From: Cellvibrionales bacterium | GTDB taxonomy: Bacteria; Pseudomonadota; Gammaproteobacteria; Pseudomonadales; UBA7434 | Length of the DNA stretch: 7,057 nt | Assembly (NCBI GenBank): GCA_003492055.1 | Contig: DMZE01000036.1 | Span: 1 to 7,057, forward strand | Direction of reading: 5' to 3' | In this document: piece by piece, positions 1-5,224 of the stretch | Layout: each line of letters begins with the position of its first letter | Position numbering within the stretch: position 1 is the first letter of the stretch | Made by a program: the position numbers and the translations under genes | The notes under the pieces: generated by a model | What the model was told of the DNA's origin: nothing | Databases searched by the model: none | What the model saw: only the letters and a program-made list of their open reading frames with translations

Positions 1-350
1 GTTTCAGTGTTCACTTTAACGGGAAGATAGTGTTCGTCATCTGCGCCAACGTGCAGCTTGGCTTGAAACTGAACTCGCTCGGCAAGGTAATCGCTGACTC
101 GATTCCAGAGAGCGTCGAATTTATCAGCGTCAAAAGGACGGTTTACATTGCCCCAGTCAATGGCTGCCTGGGTTGATGATTCTTTTACGATAAAGCGATC
201 GGCAGGTGAACGACCTGTACGATGGCCTGTTGTAATTAATAGCGCGCCATTGTCGGCAAGAATGCCTTCTTTTCGAGAGAGGGCGAGGTCGATGAGTGTA
301 TTGGCATCAAGGTTTTCGTGAATAACGGGTGGGTCGCTAACTGCTTTCAT
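1..350 (-). CDS. pckA: Phosphoenolpyruvate carboxykinase (ATP), N-terminal part, cut by window edge
   Basis: This enzyme converts oxaloacetate and ATP to phosphoenolpyruvate, CO2 and ADP, the first committed step of gluconeogenesis, in the cytosol. Translating the minus strand from the ATG at 350-348 gives 116 uninterrupted codons that run off the left edge. Recognisable features of the ATP-type family are the N-terminal block [19 protein letters not shown] (residues 35-53), then [11 protein letters not shown], and the end of the visible part, [16 protein letters not shown], which matches the family's conserved GAD...P+rv.tE segment. The catalytic P-loop and metal ligands lie beyond the window. 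The ATG is preceded by AGGAA (plus-strand 361-365), about 12 bases upstream, which supports this start. The gene reads in the same direction as hslO upstream, but a 276-base gap suggests its own promoter. Family assignment is firm; only about the first fifth of the protein is seen. Confidence 0.92.
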   Translation of the reverse strand, partial: MKAVSDPPVIHENLDANTLIDLALSRKEGILADNGALLITTGHRTGRSPADRFIVKESSTQAAIDWGNVNRPFDADKFDALWNRVSDYLAERVQFQAKLHVGADDEHYLPVKVNTE

Positions 351-441
351 GCGCGAATTTTTCCTGTTTTATCTGCCGGCTGGCCAATAGGTCAACATTA
401 AAAAATGCTAAAGCAATTGAGTCCGGGTGATTTTATCAATC

Positions 442-469
442 GTTATCCGGTAAAGCTCCAGCACTTCAA
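442..469 (-). promoter_or_regulatory. Possible sigma-70 promoter for pckA
   Basis: On the minus strand TTGAAG (plus 464-469) and GATAAC (plus 442-447) are separated by 16 bases. Each matches the sigma-70 consensus at four of six positions. This would start RNA near 435 and give a leader of about 85 bases. A second weak candidate, TTGACC-N16-GATAAA (plus 368-395), lies so close to the gene that its RNA would begin at the ribosome-binding site. Neither is strong; this is inference from consensus only. Confidence 0.25.
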
Positions 470-569
470 GATCTAAGGATTATGACAGAAGCGAGGGTTG
501 AGTGGTATTCAGATTAAGTTAAGCTGGACGTAATTTTACACTTCCTGATACCCACAATTTTTTACATGA

Positions 570-587
570 ATAATGGCTAGTCATTAT
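570..587. other. Small inverted repeat downstream of hslO
   Basis: ATAATG (570-575) and CATTAT (582-587) form a perfect 6-bp stem around the 6-base loop GCTAGT, about 40 bases past the hslO stop codon. It is AT-rich and has no T-run on either side, so it is at best a weak terminator or an RNA 3'-end stabiliser. It may also be chance. Confidence 0.3.
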
Positions 588-626
588 GCGAGTGTCTTAA
601 TAGTCTATAAATGGATTTTAATGCCG

Positions 627-1559
627 TTAATGGCGCGTTTCATTCGATTGCTGACCTAAGTTATCGATGTCCTTTCTATTAAAGCGGTATCTCGCGCTAC
701 AAAACTCACAGTCCATGACGATTTCCTGATCCGCTTCGAGTATGGATTCAATTTCTAAAGGGCTGATCTGCATAAGTGCAGCACCTGTGCGCTGGTATGA
801 GCAGCTACATTCAAATTGGATAGTGTCTGGCGGTGAAAGTTTCACTTGATGCTCATGGAACAAATTGAAAAGCAGTTTCTCTACAGGAACCTCGAGCAGC
901 TCTCTATCGGTTAATGTTCCGGTAAGTGCTATTAACTCTTCCCATATATCATTACTGTTAAGTGTATTGTCACCGGCTTGGTAATTGTCATTATGCGGCA
1001 TGCGTTGTAGCAAAATACCCGCAGCAGCAGTGTCTGAGGTGGCTAACTGGAAAAGGGTGGGCAGTTGCTCTGATTGATTAAAATAAGCTTCTAAACACTG
1101 TGAGAGATTTTCTTGGTCAGCGCCCACAATCCCTTGGTAGCGCTCACCTTCTTCAGGCTCTATGGTAATGGCCAGCTGTCCACGACCCAGTAAATGTTGG
1201 AGCGCTTGTGAATCACTTTCTATGCCGGGTGGTGTTTCTTCAGAAAGACGAGCGACAGCGCGAACTTTATGTTGAGTCACTTCTTCGTTTGTATCCGCGG
1301 CTTGTTGCATAACCGCTTCTGCCATCAGTAACTTAATTGGTCCATCGCCTCTGGCTTGTAAAGAGAGGCGTGCATTATGTTTTAGATGAATGCCCATAAG
1401 CACACTGGCGGTAAGACTCTCACCTAATAAAGCGTTAATTGATGATGGATAATTGTGACCGTTGAGTGCTTCAATAAAACTATTTTGGAGTTTTACAATG
1501 GCGCCTCGAAACGGTTGGCCGGCAAAATAGAAACGTTGTATTAAATCGGTATTAGACAT
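627..1559 (-). CDS. hslO: Hsp33 redox-regulated molecular chaperone
   Basis: Hsp33 is a cytosolic holdase that is inactive when reduced, with zinc bound. Oxidation of its four cysteines activates it to protect unfolding proteins during oxidative and heat stress. The protein shows the conserved N-terminal start DLIQRFYF, the core block LQARGDGPIKLLMAEA, the EGERYQGIVG signature and LLQRMP. The C-terminal redox switch is CSC at 251-253 and CEFC at 284-287, that is CxC-X30-CxxC, within family spacing; all four cysteines are intact. Length (310 residues) is slightly over the E. coli protein (292). I chose the ATG at 1559-1557 because homologues begin just before DLIQRF. A GTG four codons upstream (1571-1569) is also open, and neither has a clear Shine-Dalgarno sequence. 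It is the last gene of a yrfG-hslR-hslO operon, 78 bases after hslR. Translation may depend partly on coupling. Confidence 0.96.
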   Translation of the reverse strand: MSNTDLIQRFYFAGQPFRGAIVKLQNSFIEALNGHNYPSSINALLGESLTASVLMGIHLKHNARLSLQARGDGPIKLLMAEAVMQQAADTNEEVTQHKVRAVARLSEETPPGIESDSQALQHLLGRGQLAITIEPEEGERYQGIVGADQENLSQCLEAYFNQSEQLPTLFQLATSDTAAAGILLQRMPHNDNYQAGDNTLNSNDIWEELIALTGTLTDRELLEVPVEKLLFNLFHEHQVKLSPPDTIQFECSCSYQRTGAALMQISPLEIESILEADQEIVMDCEFCSARYRFNRKDIDNLGQQSNETRH

Positions 1560-1637
1560 ATTTTTAGGCACAGTTAAAAAGTGATTGTAGATGCAATGGT
1601 TAATACAGTGGGCTATGGAGTTAAGCCATGCATCTAG

Positions 1638-2036
1638 TTAGGTATCTTGTTTAAAGCGATGAATTTGTCGTCGCTGTTTTTTATTTGGTTTTTCGGCATG
1701 GTTTGGCATTGTTAAACTAGCCATTTTTCTCTCTGCAGCACGCTGTTCTCGTAAGGCGATACTGGCTTCCGTTTCATCAAATAGTTTACCGGCTTCTGTC
1801 GCATTGCGGCGTTTGTCAGATAAGGTCTTGATGATAACGACCTTTTCATCCCAGCCACAGCGAATGGTTAGCTCCGCGCCTAGCTCAATATTTTTGCTGG
1901 TTTTAACGCGCTGGCCATTATAGTGAACCTTGCCGCCTTCAATGGCTTGTTTGGCAAGACTCCGCGTTTTAAAAAATCGCGCAGCCCATAACCATTTATC
2001 AATTCGAACCACCATTGTTGCATTCGTATTATCCAT
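1638..2036 (-). CDS. hslR: Hsp15, ribosome-associated heat shock protein with S4 domain
   Basis: Hsp15 binds stalled 50S subunits that still carry a peptidyl-tRNA and helps recycle them after heat shock. The 132 residues match the family's usual length (133 in E. coli). The S4 RNA-binding domain spans about residues 9-68 and starts with the hallmark VRIDKWLWAARFFKTR, then AIEGGKVHYNGQRVKTSK. A charged helix and a basic tail (KPNKKQRRQIHRFK) follow. The ATG at 2036-2034 lies only 9 bases after the yrfG stop, so the two are almost certainly cotranscribed and probably translationally coupled, since no strong ribosome-binding site is visible. A second in-frame ATG at codon 8 also sits before the conserved domain, but the upstream one fits the length of homologues better. 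Assignment is firm. Confidence 0.96.
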   Translation of the reverse strand: MDNTNATMVVRIDKWLWAARFFKTRSLAKQAIEGGKVHYNGQRVKTSKNIELGAELTIRCGWDEKVVIIKTLSDKRRNATEAGKLFDETEASIALREQRAAERKMASLTMPNHAEKPNKKQRRQIHRFKQDT

Positions 2037-2045
2037 TTTTATGGG

Positions 2046-2729
2046 TCACGCTTTATCGGGCAGTAATTCTGCCAATGATTGAATGCCGGTATAGCGTTCA
2101 GGCTGGCGCATTTTTTGAGCCGCTCGTTGACTATCTGGATTTAGCGGCATAATTAAATGCCGAATACCGTATTGGTCAGCAGACGCGAGAACGCGTTCAT
2201 TGTCATCAACAAAGACCGTGCGCGCTGGATCAAAAGAGAATTTCTTCGCGAACAGTTCCCAAAATTTTGGATCTTCTTTGGGCAAGCCAAAATCATGAGA
2301 GGCATGCACATCATCAACATAGCTTGAAATATTCAGAGCAGCATCTTTAACGGCTAGGGTTTTACGATGTGCATTGGTCACGATTAATGATTGTACGGGC
2401 AGTGTGTTAATGGCAGATAGTAGGACTTCGGCATGGGGCAAAAATTGAATGCGATTTTGCACTTCATACTTTAAAGCAACAATATCGATTTCAAGCTCAT
2501 CGATCCAATAATCAATGCAATAAAAATTAAGCGTGCCTAATTGGCTTCTAATCTTATTTTTAAGGCGTTCTTGCGCTTCATCGATAGAGCAGCTTTTTAA
2601 TAAAGCATATTGCTCAGGCAGATGATGTAACCAAAAATAATTGTCATAGTGAAGATCAAGCAATGTACCGTCCATATCAAACAATACGGTATCGATGTTA
2701 TGCCAATCTATATGCTGCGGATTATTCAT
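2046..2729 (-). CDS. yrfG: GMP/IMP nucleotidase, HAD superfamily
   Basis: YrfG-type enzymes are magnesium-dependent cytosolic phosphatases of the haloacid dehalogenase superfamily; the E. coli protein is annotated as a GMP/IMP nucleotidase. All four HAD motifs are present: motif I DMDGT with nucleophile D18 and acid D20, motif II T118 in IVTNAH, motif III K151 in GLPKED, and motif IV D175-D176 in VFVDDNE. Family-specific stretches include LLDLHYDNYFW (24-33 region) and FYCIDYW (69-75), both very close to E. coli YrfG. Length is 227 against 222 in E. coli. It is the first gene of the operon with hslR 9 bases downstream and hslO third, the conserved gammaproteobacterial order. The ATG at 2729-2727 lacks a strong Shine-Dalgarno sequence. 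Substrate is assigned by family, not shown here. Confidence 0.93.
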   Translation of the reverse strand: MNNPQHIDWHNIDTVLFDMDGTLLDLHYDNYFWLHHLPEQYALLKSCSIDEAQERLKNKIRSQLGTLNFYCIDYWIDELEIDIVALKYEVQNRIQFLPHAEVLLSAINTLPVQSLIVTNAHRKTLAVKDAALNISSYVDDVHASHDFGLPKEDPKFWELFAKKFSFDPARTVFVDDNERVLASADQYGIRHLIMPLNPDSQRAAQKMRQPERYTGIQSLAELLPDKA

Positions 2730-2754
2730 ATGATGCGCGTCTTATTGTATAGCG

Positions 2755-2767
2755 ATTAGTTACTAAT
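2755..2767. repeat. 13-base palindrome in the yrfG leader
   Basis: ATTAGT-T-ACTAAT is a perfect palindrome with 6-bp arms. It lies between the proposed yrfG promoter and the yrfG start, so it would be transcribed as a small hairpin or could bind a dimeric protein. It may be chance in AT-rich DNA. Confidence 0.3.
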
Positions 2768-2829
2768 TTATATTTATCGCCGCAATGTGAGTATTAACAA
2801 CTGCTGCAATTAATCGAAATTAGATCTCT

Positions 2830-2835
2830 ATTATA
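2830..2835 (-). promoter_or_regulatory. Likely -10 element of the yrfG-hslR-hslO promoter
   Basis: Reading the minus strand, a perfect TATAAT occurs here (plus-strand ATTATA), about 95 bases upstream of the yrfG start. No good -35 lies at 17 bases; TTGATC is at 20 bases (plus 2856-2861). A heat-shock sigma-32 promoter was looked for and not seen. RNA would start near 2823. Confidence 0.42.
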
Positions 2836-2932
2836 CGCATATTGTGTGCCGATAAGATCAAACAGTCGCAGCATAAATAGTCTGTGACGTAATAGAAAGA
2901 GGAGTAATTTGAAAATGTATAAAAGGGAAGTA

Positions 2933-2964
2933 AGGCTCTGCAACCTTGTTTAGTTCCAGAGCCT
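2933..2964. terminator. Hairpin terminator after the DUF6316-like gene (possibly bidirectional)
   Basis: AGGCTCTG (2933-2940) pairs perfectly with CAGAGCCT (2957-2964). After one mismatch the stem continues with AAC/GTT, leaving an 8-base loop. On the minus strand it begins about 30 bases past the stop codon of the 2995-3237 gene and is followed by a pyrimidine-rich stretch ending CCCTTTT, as expected of an intrinsic terminator with an imperfect T-tract. On the plus strand it is followed only by GTTTATC. Confidence 0.55.
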
Positions 2965-2994
2965 GTTTATCATGGGCCTTATATCGTGCGCATT

Positions 2995-3237
2995 CTAACG
3001 ACCGAGACGAGAAAATTCTCTTAGTTGTTTCGCGCTAGGCCAGCAAGTGCGACCTACATAATAAAGCAATGCCATTTGTGCTTCAGATTTATCATTAAAA
3101 GGTCCAGCTTGTTCATTACGCTTATTGGTAACAAACCAAAGACCATTCTTAATAGAAAAGCAGTTTTTCAAGTGCTGACGGTTTGACGTTCGTGGCGAAT
3201 CATCTTGATCTGTTTTGGGTAACGGCTGAATACTCAT
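2995..3237 (-). CDS. Small DUF6316-like protein of unknown function
   Basis: This is a small soluble protein with no signal peptide or membrane segment. Residues from about 24 to 62 (FSIKNGLWFVTNKRNEQAGPFNDKSEAQ... in two blocks) carry the pattern aromatic-x-NG-x-W-[FY]-V-T-...-GPF-x-[DT]-K-x-E-A, followed by LLYYVGR. I recognise this as the DUF6316 pattern seen in many gammaproteobacteria; the biochemical role is unknown. The C-terminal tail is rich in Arg and Lys. I chose the ATG at 3237-3235, giving 80 residues, because the conserved block begins soon after it. A GTG start 21 codons upstream (3300) adds a sequence that looks unlike the family. A weak AGAGG lies about 15 bases upstream of the chosen ATG. 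The gene stands alone, with a hairpin terminator close behind. Family call is from memory of the motif, so moderate. Confidence 0.75.
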   Translation of the reverse strand: MSIQPLPKTDQDDSPRTSNRQHLKNCFSIKNGLWFVTNKRNEQAGPFNDKSEAQMALLYYVGRTCWPSAKQLREFSRLGR

Positions 3238-3257
3238 AACGGTAAATCGGACCTCTA

Positions 3258-3284
3258 ATCTAAAAATGAAAACTGAATGTAAAC
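3258..3284 (-). promoter_or_regulatory. Weak promoter candidate for the DUF6316-like gene
   Basis: On the minus strand, TTTACA and TAGATT stand 15 bases apart about 20-45 bases upstream of the ATG. Both hexamers are close to consensus, but the spacer is short, so the call is tentative. Confidence 0.25.
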
Positions 3285-3413
3285 ATTGAGCAAAACACAC
3301 ATTGCTTGATGTGTACTCTTGCCTTAATTAATTAGAGCCTAGTAGAGGTCTTAATGTTTCGCAGATATGACAGCTAAAAAGTGTGAGGATGTTACAGGAT
3401 TTTAATTTAAGAG

Positions 3414-3427
3414 GCGCATCCTTGCGC
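3414..3427. other. Small GC-rich hairpin downstream of the orphan gene
   Basis: GCGCA (3414-3418) and TGCGC (3423-3427) form a 5-bp stem with a TCCT loop. A direct repeat GCGCATC occurs at 3414-3420 and 3424-3430. On the minus strand it lies about 100 bases past the stop of the 3525-4040 gene and is followed by CTCTTAAATT, so it is a weak terminator candidate. The rest of 3238-3524 shows only an 8-base repeat, AATCAATA, near 3470, and no credible gene. Confidence 0.28.
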
Positions 3428-3524
3428 ATCTGAGGGGAAGTTGTACTTAAAGGTGCTTTTAATCAATACGTTCAATCAATATGTTTAATGCTGATAAGGT
3501 TAAATTAGCGGTTTATAAAGTGCA

Positions 3525-4040
3525 CTATGCCGTTAAGCGCATGCTGGTCCATACGGGTGATTTTCGTTTTCCGATGCTTCGAGCTTGTGTGTTTGATGGC
3601 ATTAGTAATTGTTTGCAGCTATTCAATAATGCTCGTACAACGCTTTGTGTTTTGGCCTGCCAAAGTAAGCGCGGTAACTCAATACAGCGTAACGATGAAA
3701 ACGCAGACAGTTGCACGCCTTCGGCTAAAAAGTAACGTACCGGTTGGCATTGGCCGCGAGAATCAAAATAAGGCGGCTTAATTAATGCGCATACTTTTTG
3801 TTGCTGGTTAAATATAAAGGTAGTGCCCTTTTTACTGCAGACCAATGGTGTAGAGACATCGCTTAGGCAATGTCTAAAGGCTTCATAGCTGACAGATTGG
3901 CAGTTACCACTCACGATGCCGTGCGCCGCTAATGAGTTTTGCTGTCTAATTTGGCTAAGACGATGGCTGATACTCGAACCTGTCTTTAAACCGCGATGAT
4001 TCATTCTATTGATGATTTGTATAAACGTTGAGCGCATCAT
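3525..4040 (-). CDS. Hypothetical protein, cysteine-containing and basic, unrecognised
   Basis: I do not recognise this 171-residue protein. It has no signal peptide, membrane segment or known motif that I can see. It carries seven cysteines (47, 58, 68, 84, 98, 119, 142) that are not paired in CxxC form. The N-terminus is basic and Ser/Arg-rich, and the middle looks folded (FIFNQQQKVCALIKPPYF, then QPVRYFLAEG and a probable helical stretch to about residue 146). The tail is short and basic (SIGKRKSPVW). Support for a real gene is the open length, the ATG at 4040-4038 with AGG six bases upstream (TTTAGGTAACTC), and a TTGCAA-N17-TGAAAT promoter-like pair just before it. Two short plus-strand frames overlap its 3' half but have no ribosome-binding sites. 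A tandem LexA-like operator lies 155-190 bases upstream and could control it. Low codon-bias information makes this only moderately certain. Confidence 0.5.
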   Translation of the reverse strand: MMRSTFIQIINRMNHRGLKTGSSISHRLSQIRQQNSLAAHGIVSGNCQSVSYEAFRHCLSDVSTPLVCSKKGTTFIFNQQQKVCALIKPPYFDSRGQCQPVRYFLAEGVQLSAFSSLRCIELPRLLWQAKTQSVVRALLNSCKQLLMPSNTQARSIGKRKSPVWTSMRLTA

Positions 4041-4166
4041 GAGTTACCTAAATGTATGAATGACTGAATTTCAAATGTGTTGTTTTTAAATTGCAAAACT
4101 AATCAATGCGTTAATAACTAAGTACTTGATATTCCATTATTTGGATGACAAGTCTGATATTTAGCT

Positions 4167-4194
4167 TTGACCGAGTTATTAGCTCCGTAACAAT
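4167..4194 (+). promoter_or_regulatory. Possible plus-strand promoter just ahead of the LexA-like boxes
   Basis: TTGACC (4167-4172) and AACAAT (4189-4194) are 16 bases apart, matching the consensus at five and four of six positions. The predicted start, near 4201, falls inside the first LexA-like box, a geometry that would allow repression. It is a consensus match only. Other -10-like strings (TATACT at 4200) lack a -35. Confidence 0.33.
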
Positions 4195-4214
4195 CACTGT
4201 ATACTTAAACAGTG
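4195..4214. promoter_or_regulatory. LexA-like (SOS) box 1
   Basis: The 20-mer cactgtatacttaaacagtg contains CTGT-N8-ACAG, the core of the gammaproteobacterial LexA operator, and matches the E. coli consensus TACTGTATATATATACAGTA at 15 of 20 positions. The outer arms CACTGT/ACAGTG are perfectly inverted. It would be bound by a LexA dimer and released after DNA damage. No binding evidence is available from sequence alone. Confidence 0.65.
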
Positions 4215-4229
4215 TATACCCATACAGTG
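4210..4229. promoter_or_regulatory. LexA-like (SOS) box 2, overlapping box 1
   Basis: The 20-mer cagtgtatacccatacagtg has TGTAT-N4-ATACA inner arms and ACAG on the right. The left core is GTGT instead of CTGT; it matches the E. coli consensus at 14 of 20 positions. Its centre is 15 bases from that of box 1, and it shares the CAGTG pentamer with it. Overlap this tight would probably prevent simultaneous occupancy by two dimers unless binding is on offset faces. An alternative reading is a 15-base direct repeat for another regulator. Confidence 0.5.
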
Positions 4230-4239
4230 TTTTTGCAAG

Positions 4240-4256
4240 AAATCTGCTGAAGATTT
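4240..4256 (+). other. Hairpin AAATCT/AGATTT after the LexA-like boxes
   Basis: AAATCT (4240-4245) and AGATTT (4251-4256) pair perfectly around GCTGA. A G-T wobble and one further A-T pair extend the stem outward. It would be part of any plus-strand transcript starting at the operator. The tract after it is TTTTAC, so it is not a clear terminator. Confidence 0.4.
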
Positions 4257-4284
4257 TTACTTAAAAGGCCACATTTAGCGCTAA

Positions 4285-4314
4285 CTTATTGTTTTACCAA
4301 TAAGACTTTTTTTT
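4285..4314 (+). terminator. Intrinsic-terminator-like hairpin with eight Ts
   Basis: CTTATTG (4285-4291) and CAATAAG (4298-4304) form a perfect 7-bp stem with loop TTTTAC. Two bases later there is a run of eight Ts (4307-4314). The stem has only two G-C pairs, so it is weaker than a typical terminator, but the T-tract is excellent. It reads plus, yet no plus-strand gene lies upstream of it. It would end a transcript begun at the LexA-like boxes or act as an attenuator before the lipoprotein gene. Confidence 0.5.
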
Positions 4315-4345
4315 AATTTTGTGCGGAAGGTAGATAATTTTGTGC
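4314..4345. repeat. 11-base direct repeat, 21-base period
   Basis: TAATTTTGTGC occurs at 4314-4324 and again, perfectly, at 4335-4345. The period of 21 bases is two helical turns, so both copies face the same side of the DNA. A shorter repeat, TTACGG, follows at 4352-4357 and 4363-4368, 11 bases apart. The position, about 100 bases ahead of the lipoprotein gene, suits a regulator-binding array, but no known regulator is recognised. Confidence 0.5.
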
Positions 4346-4435
4346 AAAAAGTTACGGTACATTTACGGCGTAGTTCTGCATATTATGTGTCGAAGCTTTA
4401 TTCGCTCATTCATTAATCACGATTTAACACTGCTC

Positions 4436-4442
4436 AAGGGGA
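4436..4442 (+). promoter_or_regulatory. Ribosome-binding site of the OmpA-family lipoprotein
   Basis: AAGGGGA ends four bases before the ATG at 4447. It is among the better Shine-Dalgarno sequences in the window and fixes the start. Confidence 0.75.
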
Positions 4443-4446
4443 TACC

Positions 4447-5121
4447 ATGAAATTAATTATGCCAATCATACTCAGTACCGTTTTATTAGGCTGTGCAACT
4501 CAGCCAGCCGGTTCGGGAAATACGACTAGCGATAGAAATAACGCGAAGATGGGCGCTATTGTTGGTGCGGTGGCGGGTGCAATTGTAGGTGGTCAGCTGG
4601 ATGACGATGGCAATCGTGATAAAGGTATGATTTTGGGTGCGTTGGCTGGGGCTGCAGCAGGCGCGGGCATTGGCCATCATATGGACAAGCAAGAGCAGGC
4701 GTTTCGTGATGCACTAGCGGCTGAGCAGCGCCGCTCAGATATAGAGATTGAACGCGTGCGTGAAGATTTGCTTAAACTCACTTTTGATAACGAAGTGACT
4801 TTTGATCTTAATCGTGCCGATATTAAGCCTTCATTTTCCGCTAGCCTTAATAAAGTTGCCGATGTCATGCAAAAATATCAATCTAAAGGCGAGATAGTGG
4901 GTCATACCGATTCAACCGGTTCCGAAAGCTATAACCAATCGTTATCTGAGCGACGAGCCGCATCGGTAGCCTCGTATTTAGCGAGCCAAGGTGTTTCGCG
5001 AGCGAATTTGAGTTCATCAGGTCGGGGCGAATATGAGCCGCGTGAATCGAATGCCACAGAAGCTGGGCGTGCATTGAACCGTCGAGTGGAAGTGTTTGTA
5101 ACGCCAACATCTAACCCATAA
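4447..5121 (+). CDS. OmpA-family outer-membrane lipoprotein, YiaD-like
   Basis: This is a lipid-anchored envelope protein expected to tether the outer membrane to peptidoglycan. Residues 1-15 are a type II signal peptide with lipobox LLGC and the acylated cysteine at 16. Residue 17 is Ala, not Asp, which favours outer-membrane sorting. Residues 36-76 form two glycine-zipper segments (GAIVGAVAGAIVGG and GMILGALAGAAAGAGIG) separated by an acidic DDDGNRDKG turn. A charged helix of about residues 80-108 follows. The OmpA C-terminal domain covers about 112-219, with FDLNRADIKP, GHTDSTGS and NQSLSERRA. D155 and R170, 15 residues apart, correspond to the two residues of OmpA that bind diaminopimelate. 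Architecture and length (224 against 219) match E. coli YiaD, but I leave the symbol blank because paralogues are common. The gene is single, converges on engB, and has the LexA-like boxes 217 bases upstream. Confidence 0.95.
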   Translation: MKLIMPIILSTVLLGCATQPAGSGNTTSDRNNAKMGAIVGAVAGAIVGGQLDDDGNRDKGMILGALAGAAAGAGIGHHMDKQEQAFRDALAAEQRRSDIEIERVREDLLKLTFDNEVTFDLNRADIKPSFSASLNKVADVMQKYQSKGEIVGHTDSTGSESYNQSLSERRAASVASYLASQGVSRANLSSSGRGEYEPRESNATEAGRALNRRVEVFVTPTSNP

Positions 5122-5136
5122 AGCGCGTAATTAAAG

Positions 5137-5176
5137 GCCGGTGCTGCTTAATTGTTGCAGTGCCGGTGCTCGTTTT
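5137..5176. terminator. Shared hairpin between the converging lipoprotein and engB genes
   Basis: Positions 5137-5147 pair with 5157-5167 to form an 11-bp stem (eight Watson-Crick, three G-U pairs in the plus-strand RNA) with a 9-base loop. On the plus strand, TTTT follows five bases after the stem (5173-5176). On the minus strand CTTTAATTA follows directly, but the wobble pairs become A-C mismatches, so the structure is weaker there. The same GCCGGTGCT motif also forms a direct repeat (5137-5145, 5162-5170 region). The position between two stop codons suits a bidirectional terminator. Confidence 0.5.
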
Positions 5177-5224
5177 GCAGTTTATAAGACTTTAACCACG
5201 AGACCGATCTGCTATCCGCAATGT

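Larger units (their letters stand above)
4041..4446. other. 406-base intergenic region rich in regulatory structure
   Basis: No convincing reading frame is present on either strand. It holds, in order, a promoter-like pair for the minus-strand orphan gene (about 4065-4095), a TTGACC/AACAAT pair reading plus (4167-4194), two overlapping LexA-like boxes (4195-4229), a hairpin AAATCT/AGATTT (4240-4256), a 10-base palindrome TTAGCGCTAA (4275-4284), a terminator-like hairpin with a T-run (4285-4314), an 11-base direct repeat (4314-4345), a repeated TTACGG (4352 and 4363), and the ribosome-binding site of the lipoprotein. A possible -10, TATTAT (4381-4386), lacks a good -35. Confidence 0.7.

Noticed and set aside
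2730..2880. Sigma-32 heat-shock promoter for the yrfG-hslR-hslO operon
   Set aside because: No CTTGAA/CCCCAT pair at suitable spacing was found; only a sigma-70-like TATAAT is visible.
3481..3781. Two overlapping 84-codon plus-strand frames (3481-3735 and 3527-3781)
   Set aside because: Neither has a ribosome-binding site, they overlap each other and the longer minus-strand gene, and their translations resemble no family and look like antisense shadows.
4321..4416. GTG-initiated 31-codon plus-strand frame between the T-run and the lipoprotein gene
   Set aside because: It has no ribosome-binding site, a basic low-information sequence and overlaps the direct repeat; no evidence that it is translated.
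4486..5110. Three minus-strand frames inside the OmpA-family lipoprotein gene
   Set aside because: They lie wholly antisense to a confidently identified gene and their translations show no domain or credible start site.
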